From Anderseniella sp051010195 (GTDB lineage: Bacteria > Pseudomonadota > Alphaproteobacteria > Rhizobiales > Aestuariivirgaceae), in the NCBI GenBank assembly GCA_051010195.1, contig JBPCVV010000367.1, positions 1-5,756 on the forward strand: DNA of 5,756 nucleotides, given 5' to 3'. The notes under the pieces are model-generated. The model was not told the origin of the DNA and did no database searches. It saw only the letters and a list, made by a program, of their open reading frames with translations. Below, in pieces: positions 1 to 5,068 of the stretch (positions within the stretch are counted from its first letter, which is position 1; every line of letters begins with the position of its first letter). The position numbers and the translations under genes were made by a program.

Positions 1-51
1 ATCCGTACCCGACGCCAGCCGGGTGAATCCCGAACGGGCGTGAAGCCTGAG

Positions 52-549
52 CTACCTGATCTGGATCGATCGGATGTACTCAACCAGTGCCTCTACCTTC
101 TGCCGCGCGGCAGCATCACTTGTGGCAGGCCCACCACCACTGGCCTGTGTACCCTTTATCAGTCCGAACCGTTCGCTCCAGATCGGCATGTCCCTTTTGA
201 CGTGTGATCCCATGTATTTGCGCCCGTCTATCACTTCAATCAGGAAACGTTCGGGGAAATAAAGACCGCTGTAGCGGACTGCAAGATTGTTGAGCGCCGG
301 TACTTTGCCTTTCAGCGATGCGGCCAACGGTCCCATGCCATCACCGGATACGCCGTGGCATGGCGAGCAGCTTGACAGGTACAGGCTTTCTGCGTCGAAG
401 TTCTCCTTGCCTTCCGCATTTGCGGCGGCGCCATAAGCCGAAAACCATGCATCAATGTCCTGCTCGCCCTCGGCAGCTTTGCCGGTATCACTGGCAGCGA
501 ACCAGGACACCGCTGCAACCACTGTCAACAATGCGAATCTCCAACCCAT
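52..549 (-). CDS. Secreted monohaem cytochrome c
   Basis: This 165-residue protein is probably a periplasmic electron carrier. It shows a single haem-attachment motif CSPCH at about residues 61-65, followed by GxxGDGxGP, and a DMPIW motif near residues 120-124 whose Met121 is the likely distal haem ligand, as in class I cytochromes c. An N-terminal hydrophobic stretch (residues 5-20) ending near KAAEG looks like a signal peptide. The frame stays open upstream to a TTG at 597, but that TTG lies in a regulatory palindrome and would put polar residues before the signal peptide, so I chose the ATG at 549; no strong Shine-Dalgarno is visible before it. The gene is divergent from, and paralogous to, the cytochrome at 748-1236 (shared ASLK.., VPxLxxL, RYS, IDGR, DMPxW). 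An FNR-type box lies about 35 bp upstream. The redox partner cannot be told from sequence. Confidence 0.9.
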   Translation of the reverse strand: MGWRFALLTVVAAVSWFAASDTGKAAEGEQDIDAWFSAYGAAANAEGKENFDAESLYLSSCSPCHGVSGDGMGPLAASLKGKVPALNNLAVRYSGLYFPERFLIEVIDGRKYMGSHVKRDMPIWSERFGLIKGTQASGGGPATSDAAARQKVEALVEYIRSIQIR

Positions 550-583
550 GGTTTCAGAGTACCCGGTTGATCGGCATGTTAGG

Positions 584-597
584 TTGACCTCGGTCAA
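584..597. promoter_or_regulatory. FNR/CRP-superfamily box (TTGAC-N4-GTCAA)
   Basis: The site reads TTGACCTCGGTCAA, a perfect 5+4+5 palindrome matching the consensus TTGAY-N4-RTCAA bound by FNR, FixK, NnrR and Dnr regulators. It lies upstream of the leftward cytochrome starting at 549, with its centre at 590.5. If it activated at the usual -41.5, transcription would start at or next to the ATG. Which family member binds cannot be told from the site. Confidence 0.75.
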
Positions 598-718
598 TCA
601 CCGCACCCATCACCCGCCTGGAAAGGGTTTGCCTGTCTTGAGGCTAACAACGAAAGCCACAACGTTGTCCAGGTCATGCGGGTGGTTTACCAACCCTGGA
701 ATGTGAAGAATTGAGTTT

Positions 719-732
719 TTGACCTACATCAA
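719..732. promoter_or_regulatory. FNR/CRP-superfamily box (TTGAC-N4-ATCAA)
   Basis: The site reads TTGACCTACATCAA and is followed by GG. It matches TTGAY-N4-RTCAA at all ten fixed positions. Its centre is only about 22 bp before the ATG of the rightward cytochrome (748), unusually close for class II activation at -41.5. The site may repress, act from a non-standard position, or indicate that translation starts further downstream. Confidence 0.75.
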
Positions 733-747
733 GGCGCATAGTCCCGG

Positions 748-1236
748 ATGCTGCACTGTTGTAGAAAGTCTGCAAAGTTGGTGCTGTTTCTGATGACAAG
801 TCTTGGTCTCACGCTAATTGGCGCGGTGGTTGTTGCAGTGGTCTGTCAATTGGGCAATAGCGCTGCCGCCGACGAGAAACAAAACTTCCGGTCCGACATG
901 CTGTTTCGGTCAGCATGCGCACCATGCCATGGCCAACTTGGCGCGGGAGATGGCCCCGTCGCCTCAACAATAAAAGACGGTGTTCCCAAGCTGGATGACC
1001 TCACCAAGCGTTATTCGGACGAGTTCCCGGCAGACTATGTGCGCCAGACAATCGATGGCCGCCTCAATGTGGCAGCACACGGCACACCCGACATGCCGGT
1101 CTGGGGACTACGCTTCAGCCTCAACCACGATGCCGGCGGTATGACGGGAAAGCAGGCCGACGCGTCAGGTGAGGCAGCGGCAGACATGCTTATTGAATCG
1201 TTGGTGAATTTTGTCGCCTCATTACAGGCCCGATGA
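748..1236 (+). CDS. Monohaem cytochrome c, signal peptide or membrane anchored
   Basis: This 162-residue protein is a predicted periplasmic electron-transfer protein. It carries CAPCH at residues 57-61, then GxxGAGDGP, an IDGR motif (102-105) and DMPVWG (115-120), with Met116 as likely sixth haem ligand. The N-terminus has a positive region (R6, K7, K10) and a long hydrophobic segment at about 11-33, either a cleaved signal peptide (AAA near 39-41) or an uncleaved anchor. I chose the ATG at 748 because later starts (such as ATG at 793) lose the positive residues. An AAGG about 13 bp upstream is a weak ribosome-binding site at best. It is a paralogue of the divergent cytochrome at 52-549, and the two share a 5' region with two FNR-type boxes. 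The next gene follows after 56 bp and could be co-transcribed. Confidence 0.9.
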   Translation: MLHCCRKSAKLVLFLMTSLGLTLIGAVVVAVVCQLGNSAAADEKQNFRSDMLFRSACAPCHGQLGAGDGPVASTIKDGVPKLDDLTKRYSDEFPADYVRQTIDGRLNVAAHGTPDMPVWGLRFSLNHDAGGMTGKQADASGEAAADMLIESLVNFVASLQAR

Positions 1237-1292
1237 AGTCTGACCAGGATTGAATATCCGAATGTCAACTGTTGCGGTGAGAGCGGAACTAC

Positions 1293-1544
1293 ATGACTAC
1301 AATTGATTTCAATTTGGAACGTGAGCGACGTATCAGGCACCATGCTCTTGACCGCTTCGGACTTGAACTGCAGAAGGATGGAAGCAGCGGATACCGCTTG
1401 TTTGATATCGCGCTGAACAAGCCCGACTATCCCCTGGACGGAAGTTACACGAGCCTGATAGGCGTAAACGATTATCTCTCCGCGCGCGACAAGGCACTGA
1501 AGGGCAGCGAGTGGGCAGGCCCTGATGACGAAACACCAGCCTGA
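1293..1544 (+). CDS. Small hypothetical protein, 83 residues
   Basis: I do not recognise this protein by name. It has no signal peptide or membrane segment and is rich in charged residues. The N-terminal third (LERERRIRHHALDRFGL) looks helical and basic, and the centre carries GYRLFD, then N-PDYPL, GSY-SLIGV and YL. That layout loosely recalls small alphaproteobacterial hypothetical proteins with a gYrLvD...sLddVeayL pattern, an impression rather than a search result. The ATG at 1293 is preceded by a purine-rich GAGAGCGGA at reasonable spacing. It follows the rightward cytochrome by 56 bp without an obvious terminator, so co-transcription is plausible. Support as a real gene comes from orientation, spacing and a sensible composition. 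Confidence 0.6.
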   Translation: MTTIDFNLERERRIRHHALDRFGLELQKDGSSGYRLFDIALNKPDYPLDGSYTSLIGVNDYLSARDKALKGSEWAGPDDETPA

Positions 1545-1575
1545 AGGCCTGTACCGGCACCCGTTCCACACGCTT

Positions 1576-1589
1576 TTGACCATAGTCAA
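1576..1589. promoter_or_regulatory. FNR/CRP-superfamily box (TTGAC-N4-GTCAA)
   Basis: The site reads TTGACCATAGTCAA followed by GG, a perfect palindrome of the TTGAY-N4-RTCAA type. Its centre (1582.5) predicts a class II transcription start near 1624, with an AATCAT -10-like hexamer at 1612-1617 (4 of 6 matches to TATAAT). That gives a leader of about 31 nt to the TTG start at 1655. The geometry fits activation of the 60-residue gene well, better than for the two cytochrome boxes. Confidence 0.8.
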
Positions 1590-1639
1590 GGCAGACATGA
1601 GCTGTTTCATCAATCATGACACCCCGACCGCATAACAAC

Positions 1640-1646
1640 AGGAGGG
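1640..1646 (+). promoter_or_regulatory. Strong Shine-Dalgarno deciding a TTG start
   Basis: AGGAGGG is a near-perfect complement of the 16S rRNA 3' end and lies 8 nt before the TTG at 1655. The in-frame ATG at 1616 is upstream of it, so this site decides the start of the 60-residue gene. Confidence 0.75.
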
Positions 1647-1654
1647 TTGATCAA

Positions 1655-1837
1655 TTGGACACTTTAAGAATTGCCGAACAAGCCAGGGCGCTGCTGGACG
1701 CACATGGGGACAAGGCAGAAGCTGAAGCCGCTCAGAAGGCGTCCACCCTGAAAGCCGCCGGCAAGACCGATGAAGCAGCACAATGGGACAAGGTACGTAA
1801 AGCCATTCATGAGTTGCGCTCAGGTCATGTGAGCTGA
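1655..1837 (+). CDS. Small helical hypothetical protein, 60 residues, TTG start
   Basis: This is a predicted small cytoplasmic protein of unknown function. It is rich in Ala, Glu, Lys and Asp and probably forms two or three helices: residues about 3-16 (LRIAEQARALLDAHG), 19-33 (DKAEAEAAQKASTLK) and 38-53 (DEAAQWDKVRKAIHEL), somewhat like a tetratricopeptide-type hairpin. An in-frame ATG lies at 1616, but it has no ribosome-binding site and adds a polar 13-residue leader. The TTG at 1655 sits 8 nt after AGGAGGG (1640-1646), so I prefer TTG. It has its own FNR-type box, suggesting expression under low oxygen or nitrogen-oxide conditions. I have an impression of similar roughly 60-residue proteins in alphaproteobacteria but cannot name a family. 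Confidence 0.7.
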   Translation: MDTLRIAEQARALLDAHGDKAEAEAAQKASTLKAAGKTDEAAQWDKVRKAIHELRSGHVS

Positions 1838-1868
1838 ATTCCGCGGCGGAGCTGTCGCGGATGCTATC

Positions 1869-1949
1869 ATGGGCGGTGTGATCGGCGGAGCGAAGAAATC
1901 CCGGAAACGCCATCGCAGGCGAATGCGCTCCCGCGCCGGCCGCTACTAG
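1869..1949 (+). CDS. Possible arginine-rich microprotein or gene remnant
   Basis: A 26-residue frame begins MGGVIGGAKKSRK and continues with an Arg/His-rich tail (RHRRRMRSRAGRY). The frame is open further upstream to a TGA at 1830-1832, adding AEFRGGAVADAI, so the whole reads like a glycine-zipper-like segment plus a basic tail. No Shine-Dalgarno precedes the ATG. It starts 31 bp after the 60-residue gene. It could be a translated microprotein, the 3' remnant of a decayed gene, or chance in GC-rich DNA. I lean toward remnant or chance. Confidence 0.2.
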   Translation: MGGVIGGAKKSRKRHRRRMRSRAGRY

Positions 1950-2013
1950 TAGCAGGATAGCGTAACGTAGGGGCTTGCTTGCTCATTCGGTGACATGCGG
2001 CGGATTCAAATGA

Positions 2014-2066
2014 GCGCCGGATTTTTCTCTGGCATGAGCAAAGCAGAAATGCGTTCTTGCCGGCGC
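2014..2066. repeat. Long-range inverted repeat in intergenic region
   Basis: GCGCCGG at 2014-2020 is complementary to CCGGCGC at 2060-2066, with a 39 nt spacer that contains a nested GCAT/ATGC pair. A transcript could fold into a long imperfect hairpin upstream of the adaptor gene. There is no T-run after it, so it is not a classic intrinsic terminator. The biological role is unknown and the match is short. Confidence 0.3.
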
Positions 2067-2096
2067 CCTGATCCCTAGTCGAATTCTAAATCAAAT

Positions 2097-2102
2097 GAGG
2101 AG
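2097..2102 (+). promoter_or_regulatory. Ribosome-binding site of the adaptor gene
   Basis: GAGGAG lies 9 nt before the ATG at 2112 and supports that start. Confidence 0.7.
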
Positions 2103-2111
2103 TTTATCACC

Positions 2112-2954
2112 ATGAAATCCATAATGTTGTATCTCATGGTAACCCTTTCAGGGACTATGCTCGTTGCGCCCGCGCATGCCCAAGACGATGGAGATAAACA
2201 GAAAGTCGTTGCCACTTTCAAAGGCGTTATCGCTGTGGCGAAGGATTACAATATCTCCCCCGAAATCAATAACAAGATCAAGCGAATTCATTTCATTTCT
2301 GGCCAGTTGGTAAAAAAGGGCGATCTGCTCGTCGAATTCGACACCGAGGAAAAAGAGCTCGAGGTCGCTTATGCACAAGCCAGCTACGAACGCGCGCAGG
2401 CGCATCACAAGCTGGAGCAGGATCGGTTGCTTCGAAGCGAAAAACTCAAGACCCAAAGCGTTGTCTCGCTATCGAAGTACCGGGAACTTCAGCTCAATGT
2501 GGAGATAGCTGCTGCAGATGAAAAACTGGCAAAAATCACACTTGAAAAAGCCGAGTTGGTTCTTTCAGAGCAGAAGCTTTATGCACCGTTTGACGGCCAG
2601 ATGTCGGCATCGAGATATAGTGAGAACACCAATCTCGAAGTCGGAGAGAGCTCAGAGATTGCGAAAATCGTTCAGTTGGATCCTATCTACGTTCGCTACT
2701 CCATGACCTATCCCTATCTCGCCAGGCGGCTGCGGGAGAACGGGGCTCGGGCCGAAAATTTCGAAAGAGAAAACGTCAAGCTTCGCCTCAAATTTCCCGA
2801 CGGCAGTTACTACGGAACACTCGGCAAGTTCGTTGCGGCGGCTTTTGATCTGGATGCCGAGACCGGTGAGCTTTCGGCAATAGCGGTGTTTCCGAATCCA
2901 GAGCTGCAATTGGTACCCGGTCTCCAGGTTAACCTCGACGCGGTCGAACAGTGA
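2112..2954 (+). CDS. Short periplasmic adaptor (HlyD/RND membrane-fusion family)
   Basis: This 280-residue protein is predicted to be secreted. Residues 1-23 form a signal peptide ending AHA before QDD. In RND-type pumps such adaptors bridge the inner-membrane pump and outer-membrane channel. Residues about 32-78 form the first half of a lipoyl-like domain (IKRIHFISGQLVKKGDLL, then EFD). Residues about 79-155 are a charged helical hairpin (repeated Ala/Glu/Leu/Lys), and KLYAPFDGQM at 155-164 opens the second half of the lipoyl domain. A beta-barrel follows (LDPIYVRYSM, then FPNPEL, and PGLQVNL near the end). The protein stops where the membrane-proximal domain of a typical 350-400 residue adaptor would begin. 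There is no lipobox. No pump gene follows; a TerB-like protein does, 50 bp later. It could pair with a pump encoded elsewhere or serve a different envelope role. Confidence 0.85.
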   Translation: MKSIMLYLMVTLSGTMLVAPAHAQDDGDKQKVVATFKGVIAVAKDYNISPEINNKIKRIHFISGQLVKKGDLLVEFDTEEKELEVAYAQASYERAQAHHKLEQDRLLRSEKLKTQSVVSLSKYRELQLNVEIAAADEKLAKITLEKAELVLSEQKLYAPFDGQMSASRYSENTNLEVGESSEIAKIVQLDPIYVRYSMTYPYLARRLRENGARAENFERENVKLRLKFPDGSYYGTLGKFVAAAFDLDAETGELSAIAVFPNPELQLVPGLQVNLDAVEQ

Positions 2955-3004
2955 GCCGCCAAGCCCAGGAAGCAACTTCAGATGCATGAACCGGAGACAG
3001 TGCT

Positions 3005-3598
3005 GTGACCCTGATTGCGGCAATTGTTGTCATCGCATTGGCGGCCCTTGGTCTTGCAGGAGTACGGAACTATTTGCGGCACCGCCGAAACGCGTCCGTA
3101 CTTCCTGATCCAGCATCCCTTCAACCGGTCGAACCAGGCATGCTCGACAAGCAGCGTGCTGCGCTCGCCTCCAATCTCTTGAATGACGCGTCGAAACTGG
3201 CGGCCCACGAGATAGAGGTGACCCACCATGCGCTATGGATGGCAATGCTCCTGGAGGCCGCGCCGGATGGCAGCATAGATCCTCGCAAGATAAGAGCTGT
3301 CGCGGATCTCTTCGGCCAGATGACCGGAAACAAGCTGGATTACGGGCCGGTTATCGAATCTGCTGAGCTTGTTCAAAGTGACAGAAAGTCTGCGCTGGCC
3401 GAAATATCCAAGGCGAGCGGGGTGAGTAGCGCATCCAAAGAGCATATTCTGGCGGGTGCTCTCCTGGTCAGCGTATCCGATCGGACGCTGGAAGAGAGTG
3501 AAGCGGAGTTGCTGGGCGATATCGCCGACGCCCTCGCAATAAATCAGCACGAACGCCAAGCCATTTACGACGGCATCACAAGAAGACTCTCGAGCTAA
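3005..3598 (+). CDS. Membrane-anchored TerB-like protein
   Basis: This 197-residue protein has one N-terminal membrane helix (residues about 2-20) followed by basic residues (RNYLRHRR), which predicts a cytoplasmic C-terminal domain by the positive-inside rule. A Pro-rich linker leads to an all-helical TerB-like region at about 55-195. It shows the two-lobed pattern of that family: a first lobe around LEAAPDGSIDPRKIRAVADL and a second around SVSDRTLEESEAELLGDIAD, then a final helix near 180-195. TerB-type domains occur in tellurite-resistance and envelope-stress proteins; the biochemical activity is unclear. The GTG start is the first possible one after an in-frame TGA at 2987 and has GGAG 8 nt upstream. 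It lies 50 bp after the adaptor gene, suggesting an operon. Its last 33 codons and trailer are repeated at 4758-4888. Confidence 0.75.
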   Translation: MTLIAAIVVIALAALGLAGVRNYLRHRRNASVLPDPASLQPVEPGMLDKQRAALASNLLNDASKLAAHEIEVTHHALWMAMLLEAAPDGSIDPRKIRAVADLFGQMTGNKLDYGPVIESAELVQSDRKSALAEISKASGVSSASKEHILAGALLVSVSDRTLEESEAELLGDIADALAINQHERQAIYDGITRRLSS

Positions 3599-3627
3599 GG
3601 CGTTTGGCGCGTGAGCGGTTTCCCTTG
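3497..3627 (+). repeat. Direct repeat copy 1 (3' end of TerB-like gene plus trailer)
   Basis: This 131 bp stretch matches 4758-4888 at a constant offset of 1261 bp, with 12 mismatches by eye and no gaps (about 91% identity). It covers codons 165-197 of the TerB-like gene, the stop codon and 29 bp of trailer. The pair brackets the AraC-family gene. Confidence 0.9.
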
Positions 3628-3665
3628 AGGCATCCGTCGTCGCCGACGTTTGGGAGTTTGAAAGC

Positions 3666-4643
3666 TCAGTGCAGCCGCAAACTTTGGTGACGTACTTGTT
3701 TCAAAGTCTCGGACGGGCGTTCCCCGAACAAATCCTGATAATACTGCGAGAAGCGGCCAAAGTGGAAAAACTCGTTCTTTACGGCGATCTCCGTCACGTT
3801 CAGCTGATTGCGATGCATGGTCAATAGGTCGTGCCGGGCGTGCTGCAATCGCCGGGCGAGAAGGTACTGCAAAGGCGTCATCCCCAACGTATTTTTAAAC
3901 GCGTACTGCAAGGCGCGGTTGCTGCAGCCGACCGATTCGCAAATCGCGGCGATGGATTCACCGTGCGAGCCTAGTTCATCAATATGATCTAGCGCCCTCT
4001 CCATCAGCAGCCATTCTGAAAGTTTGCTTGAGCGGGTTTCAACCGGTTGTCGATCGTGTTGCTGTAACGCGCTTACAATTAAGCTGATCCCCCGCTCACG
4101 AGCAGCATTAGCCCACAACTGTTGATTGTCAGGGTCACATTGGTGGGCGAAAAGACTGTCGAGTGTTTGCGATACCAGGCGAAACTTGCTCACCTGATCG
4201 GCGCTTAGACCTAAGATACTCCGTTCCGGACCCAGATCGTTGAAGCTTTCGTCGCCAATGGTCAGCCCCATGCTTGTCAGATAGTCCGTCGATGCACAGA
4301 ATTCGAGCGACTCGAAGCCCTCGGGCAAAATGCTGCGGTACTCCCGTCCCGGCCCGAAAACCAGCAACGAACCTTCAGAAGCCTCCAACCCGCAGAAAAT
4401 TATGGGGGTAAAAATTACTACAAAACTGTTTCTGCCTTCCTCGATCACCGTTCTCGGGATGAGGCGGCGATTGTCTTTGAGGTGAGCAATGGTCAACTCG
4501 CCGTCATAAGCGACTTGCTCCCACACAAATTTAAGCGGTCCGGCACTGACCTGAGTAACATCAACGTCCCATCCCAACAAAACGTCGCGGAAATGATCGA
4601 AGTCGAGAAACTCCTCTTTGACGAGACTGATCGGCAATGTCAT
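3666..4643 (-). CDS. AraC-family transcriptional regulator
   Basis: This 325-residue predicted DNA-binding regulator has the usual length for the family. The N-terminal roughly 200 residues form a variable sensing region, probably a cupin-like fold (FVVIFTPIIFCG and LLVFGPGREYRSILPEG), with no recognisable ligand. The C-terminal domain, about 214-325, has two helix-turn-helix units: the first around ESIAAICESVGCSNRALQYAFK, the second at VTEIAVKNEFFHFGRFSQYYQDLFGERPSETL, which matches the classic AraC/XylS signature. The frame opens further upstream to a TTG at 4676, but the ATG at 4643 has AGGGAG 8 nt upstream on the same strand, so I chose it. A near-perfect FNR-type box lies upstream at a geometry giving a short leader. 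The gene is convergent with the TerB-like gene and divergent from the DUF1254 gene, a plausible target. Confidence 0.9.
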   Translation of the reverse strand: MTLPISLVKEEFLDFDHFRDVLLGWDVDVTQVSAGPLKFVWEQVAYDGELTIAHLKDNRRLIPRTVIEEGRNSFVVIFTPIIFCGLEASEGSLLVFGPGREYRSILPEGFESLEFCASTDYLTSMGLTIGDESFNDLGPERSILGLSADQVSKFRLVSQTLDSLFAHQCDPDNQQLWANAARERGISLIVSALQQHDRQPVETRSSKLSEWLLMERALDHIDELGSHGESIAAICESVGCSNRALQYAFKNTLGMTPLQYLLARRLQHARHDLLTMHRNQLNVTEIAVKNEFFHFGRFSQYYQDLFGERPSETLKQVRHQSLRLH

Positions 4644-4651
4644 CGACGTCG

Positions 4652-4657
4652 CTCCCT
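4652..4657 (-). promoter_or_regulatory. Shine-Dalgarno of the AraC-family gene
   Basis: On the minus strand this reads AGGGAG and sits 8 nt before the ATG at 4643. It favours that start over the upstream TTG at 4676. Confidence 0.65.
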
Positions 4658-4703
4658 GAAGCCAAATACAATTCAATCAAATAGCATGAGATTCGACCGG
4701 TCA

Positions 4704-4717
4704 TTGATCAAGGTCAG
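4704..4717 (-). promoter_or_regulatory. Near-perfect FNR/CRP-superfamily box upstream of AraC-family gene
   Basis: The plus strand reads TTGATCAAGGTCAG, matching TTGAY-N4-RTCAA at 9 of 10 fixed positions. For the leftward gene, its centre at 4710.5 predicts a class II start near 4669, 26 nt before the ATG, with TTTGAT as a -10-like hexamer (4 of 6). One mismatch and the weak -10 lower confidence. Confidence 0.45.
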
Positions 4718-4757
4718 TGTCTCACCTTCGAGAATGCGGCGCGATCTTATGGTAGAT

Positions 4758-4853
4758 AGTGAAGCGGAGTTGCTGGGCGATGTCGCCGGCGCGCTCGCAA
4801 TAAATCAGCACGAACGCCAAGCCATTTACGAAGCCATCACAAGAAGGCTCTAG
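4758..4853 (+). pseudogene. 3' fragment of a TerB-like gene
   Basis: The frame encodes SEAELLGDVAGALAIN and onward to ITRRL, 31 residues matching the C-terminus of the TerB-like protein at 3005-3598. A TCG to TAG change removes the last two residues. No TerB domain start is present upstream, apart from a faint VSVS match about 45 bp earlier (near 4712-4723), which may mark a deletion or insertion boundary. It lacks a credible start and is best read as a remnant of a duplicated gene. Confidence 0.75.
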
Positions 4854-4888
4854 AGCTAAGGCCTTTGGCACGCGAGTCGTTTCCCTTG
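4758..4888 (+). repeat. Direct repeat copy 2
   Basis: This is the second copy of the 131 bp sequence at 3497-3627, in the same orientation. Compared with copy 1, five of seven coding differences change the residue or make a stop, which suggests relaxed constraint. It sits between the AraC-family promoter region and the DUF1254 gene. The 4644-5068 interval holds no intact gene: only the AraC promoter, this repeat, and about 180 bp with nothing I can name. Confidence 0.9.
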
Positions 4889-5054
4889 CTCGATGACCGA
4901 CTGTGTCCCCGGTGGAGCGACCTCCGGTTTGTCCTTGAACTCTTCCCGCAGGAGTTTTTTGCGCAAATCGGATAGTGCCGCAGGGGCTGAGAGGCTACAT
5001 TCATCTTTGATCCAATGGCAAATCAGCGTCTCAAGCAAATTGACTGAGGCTGAG

Positions 5055-5061
5055 AAGGAGG
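5055..5061 (+). promoter_or_regulatory. Ribosome-binding site of the DUF1254 gene
   Basis: AAGGAGG lies 7 nt before the ATG at 5069, a strong Shine-Dalgarno that fixes this start. Confidence 0.8.
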
Positions 5062-5068
5062 TTGTTTC

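Noticed and set aside
550..597. Upstream extension of the leftward cytochrome to a TTG at 597
   Set aside because: The TTG lies inside the FNR-type palindrome, and the added residues are polar and precede a good signal peptide beginning at the ATG at 549.
1515..1551. AGGCC/GGCCT inverted repeat at the end of the 83-residue gene
   Set aside because: The stem is short and has no T-run, so it is not supportable as a terminator.
1035..1638. Minus-strand frames opposite the second cytochrome and the 83-residue gene
   Set aside because: Composition is Cys/Arg/Ser-rich as in shadow frames, with no ribosome-binding site and no motif.
1616..1654. Upstream ATG for the 60-residue gene
   Set aside because: It has no ribosome-binding site and lies near the predicted promoter start, while the TTG at 1655 has an ideal Shine-Dalgarno.
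3628..3665. Possible terminator between convergent TerB-like and AraC-family genes
   Set aside because: A small CGTCG/CGACG stem is present, but no run of T follows on either strand, so I do not call it.
4644..4676. TTG start giving a 336-residue AraC-family protein
   Set aside because: The ATG at 4643 has a well-spaced AGGGAG, and the 11 extra residues show no AraC-like content.
4482..4757. Plus-strand frame leading into the TerB-like fragment
   Set aside because: Most of it is antisense to the AraC-family gene; only the end from 4758 has clear similarity to TerB.
3497..4888. Insertion sequence or transposon ends
   Set aside because: The repeats are direct, contain coding sequence and enclose no transposase, and no terminal inverted repeats were seen.
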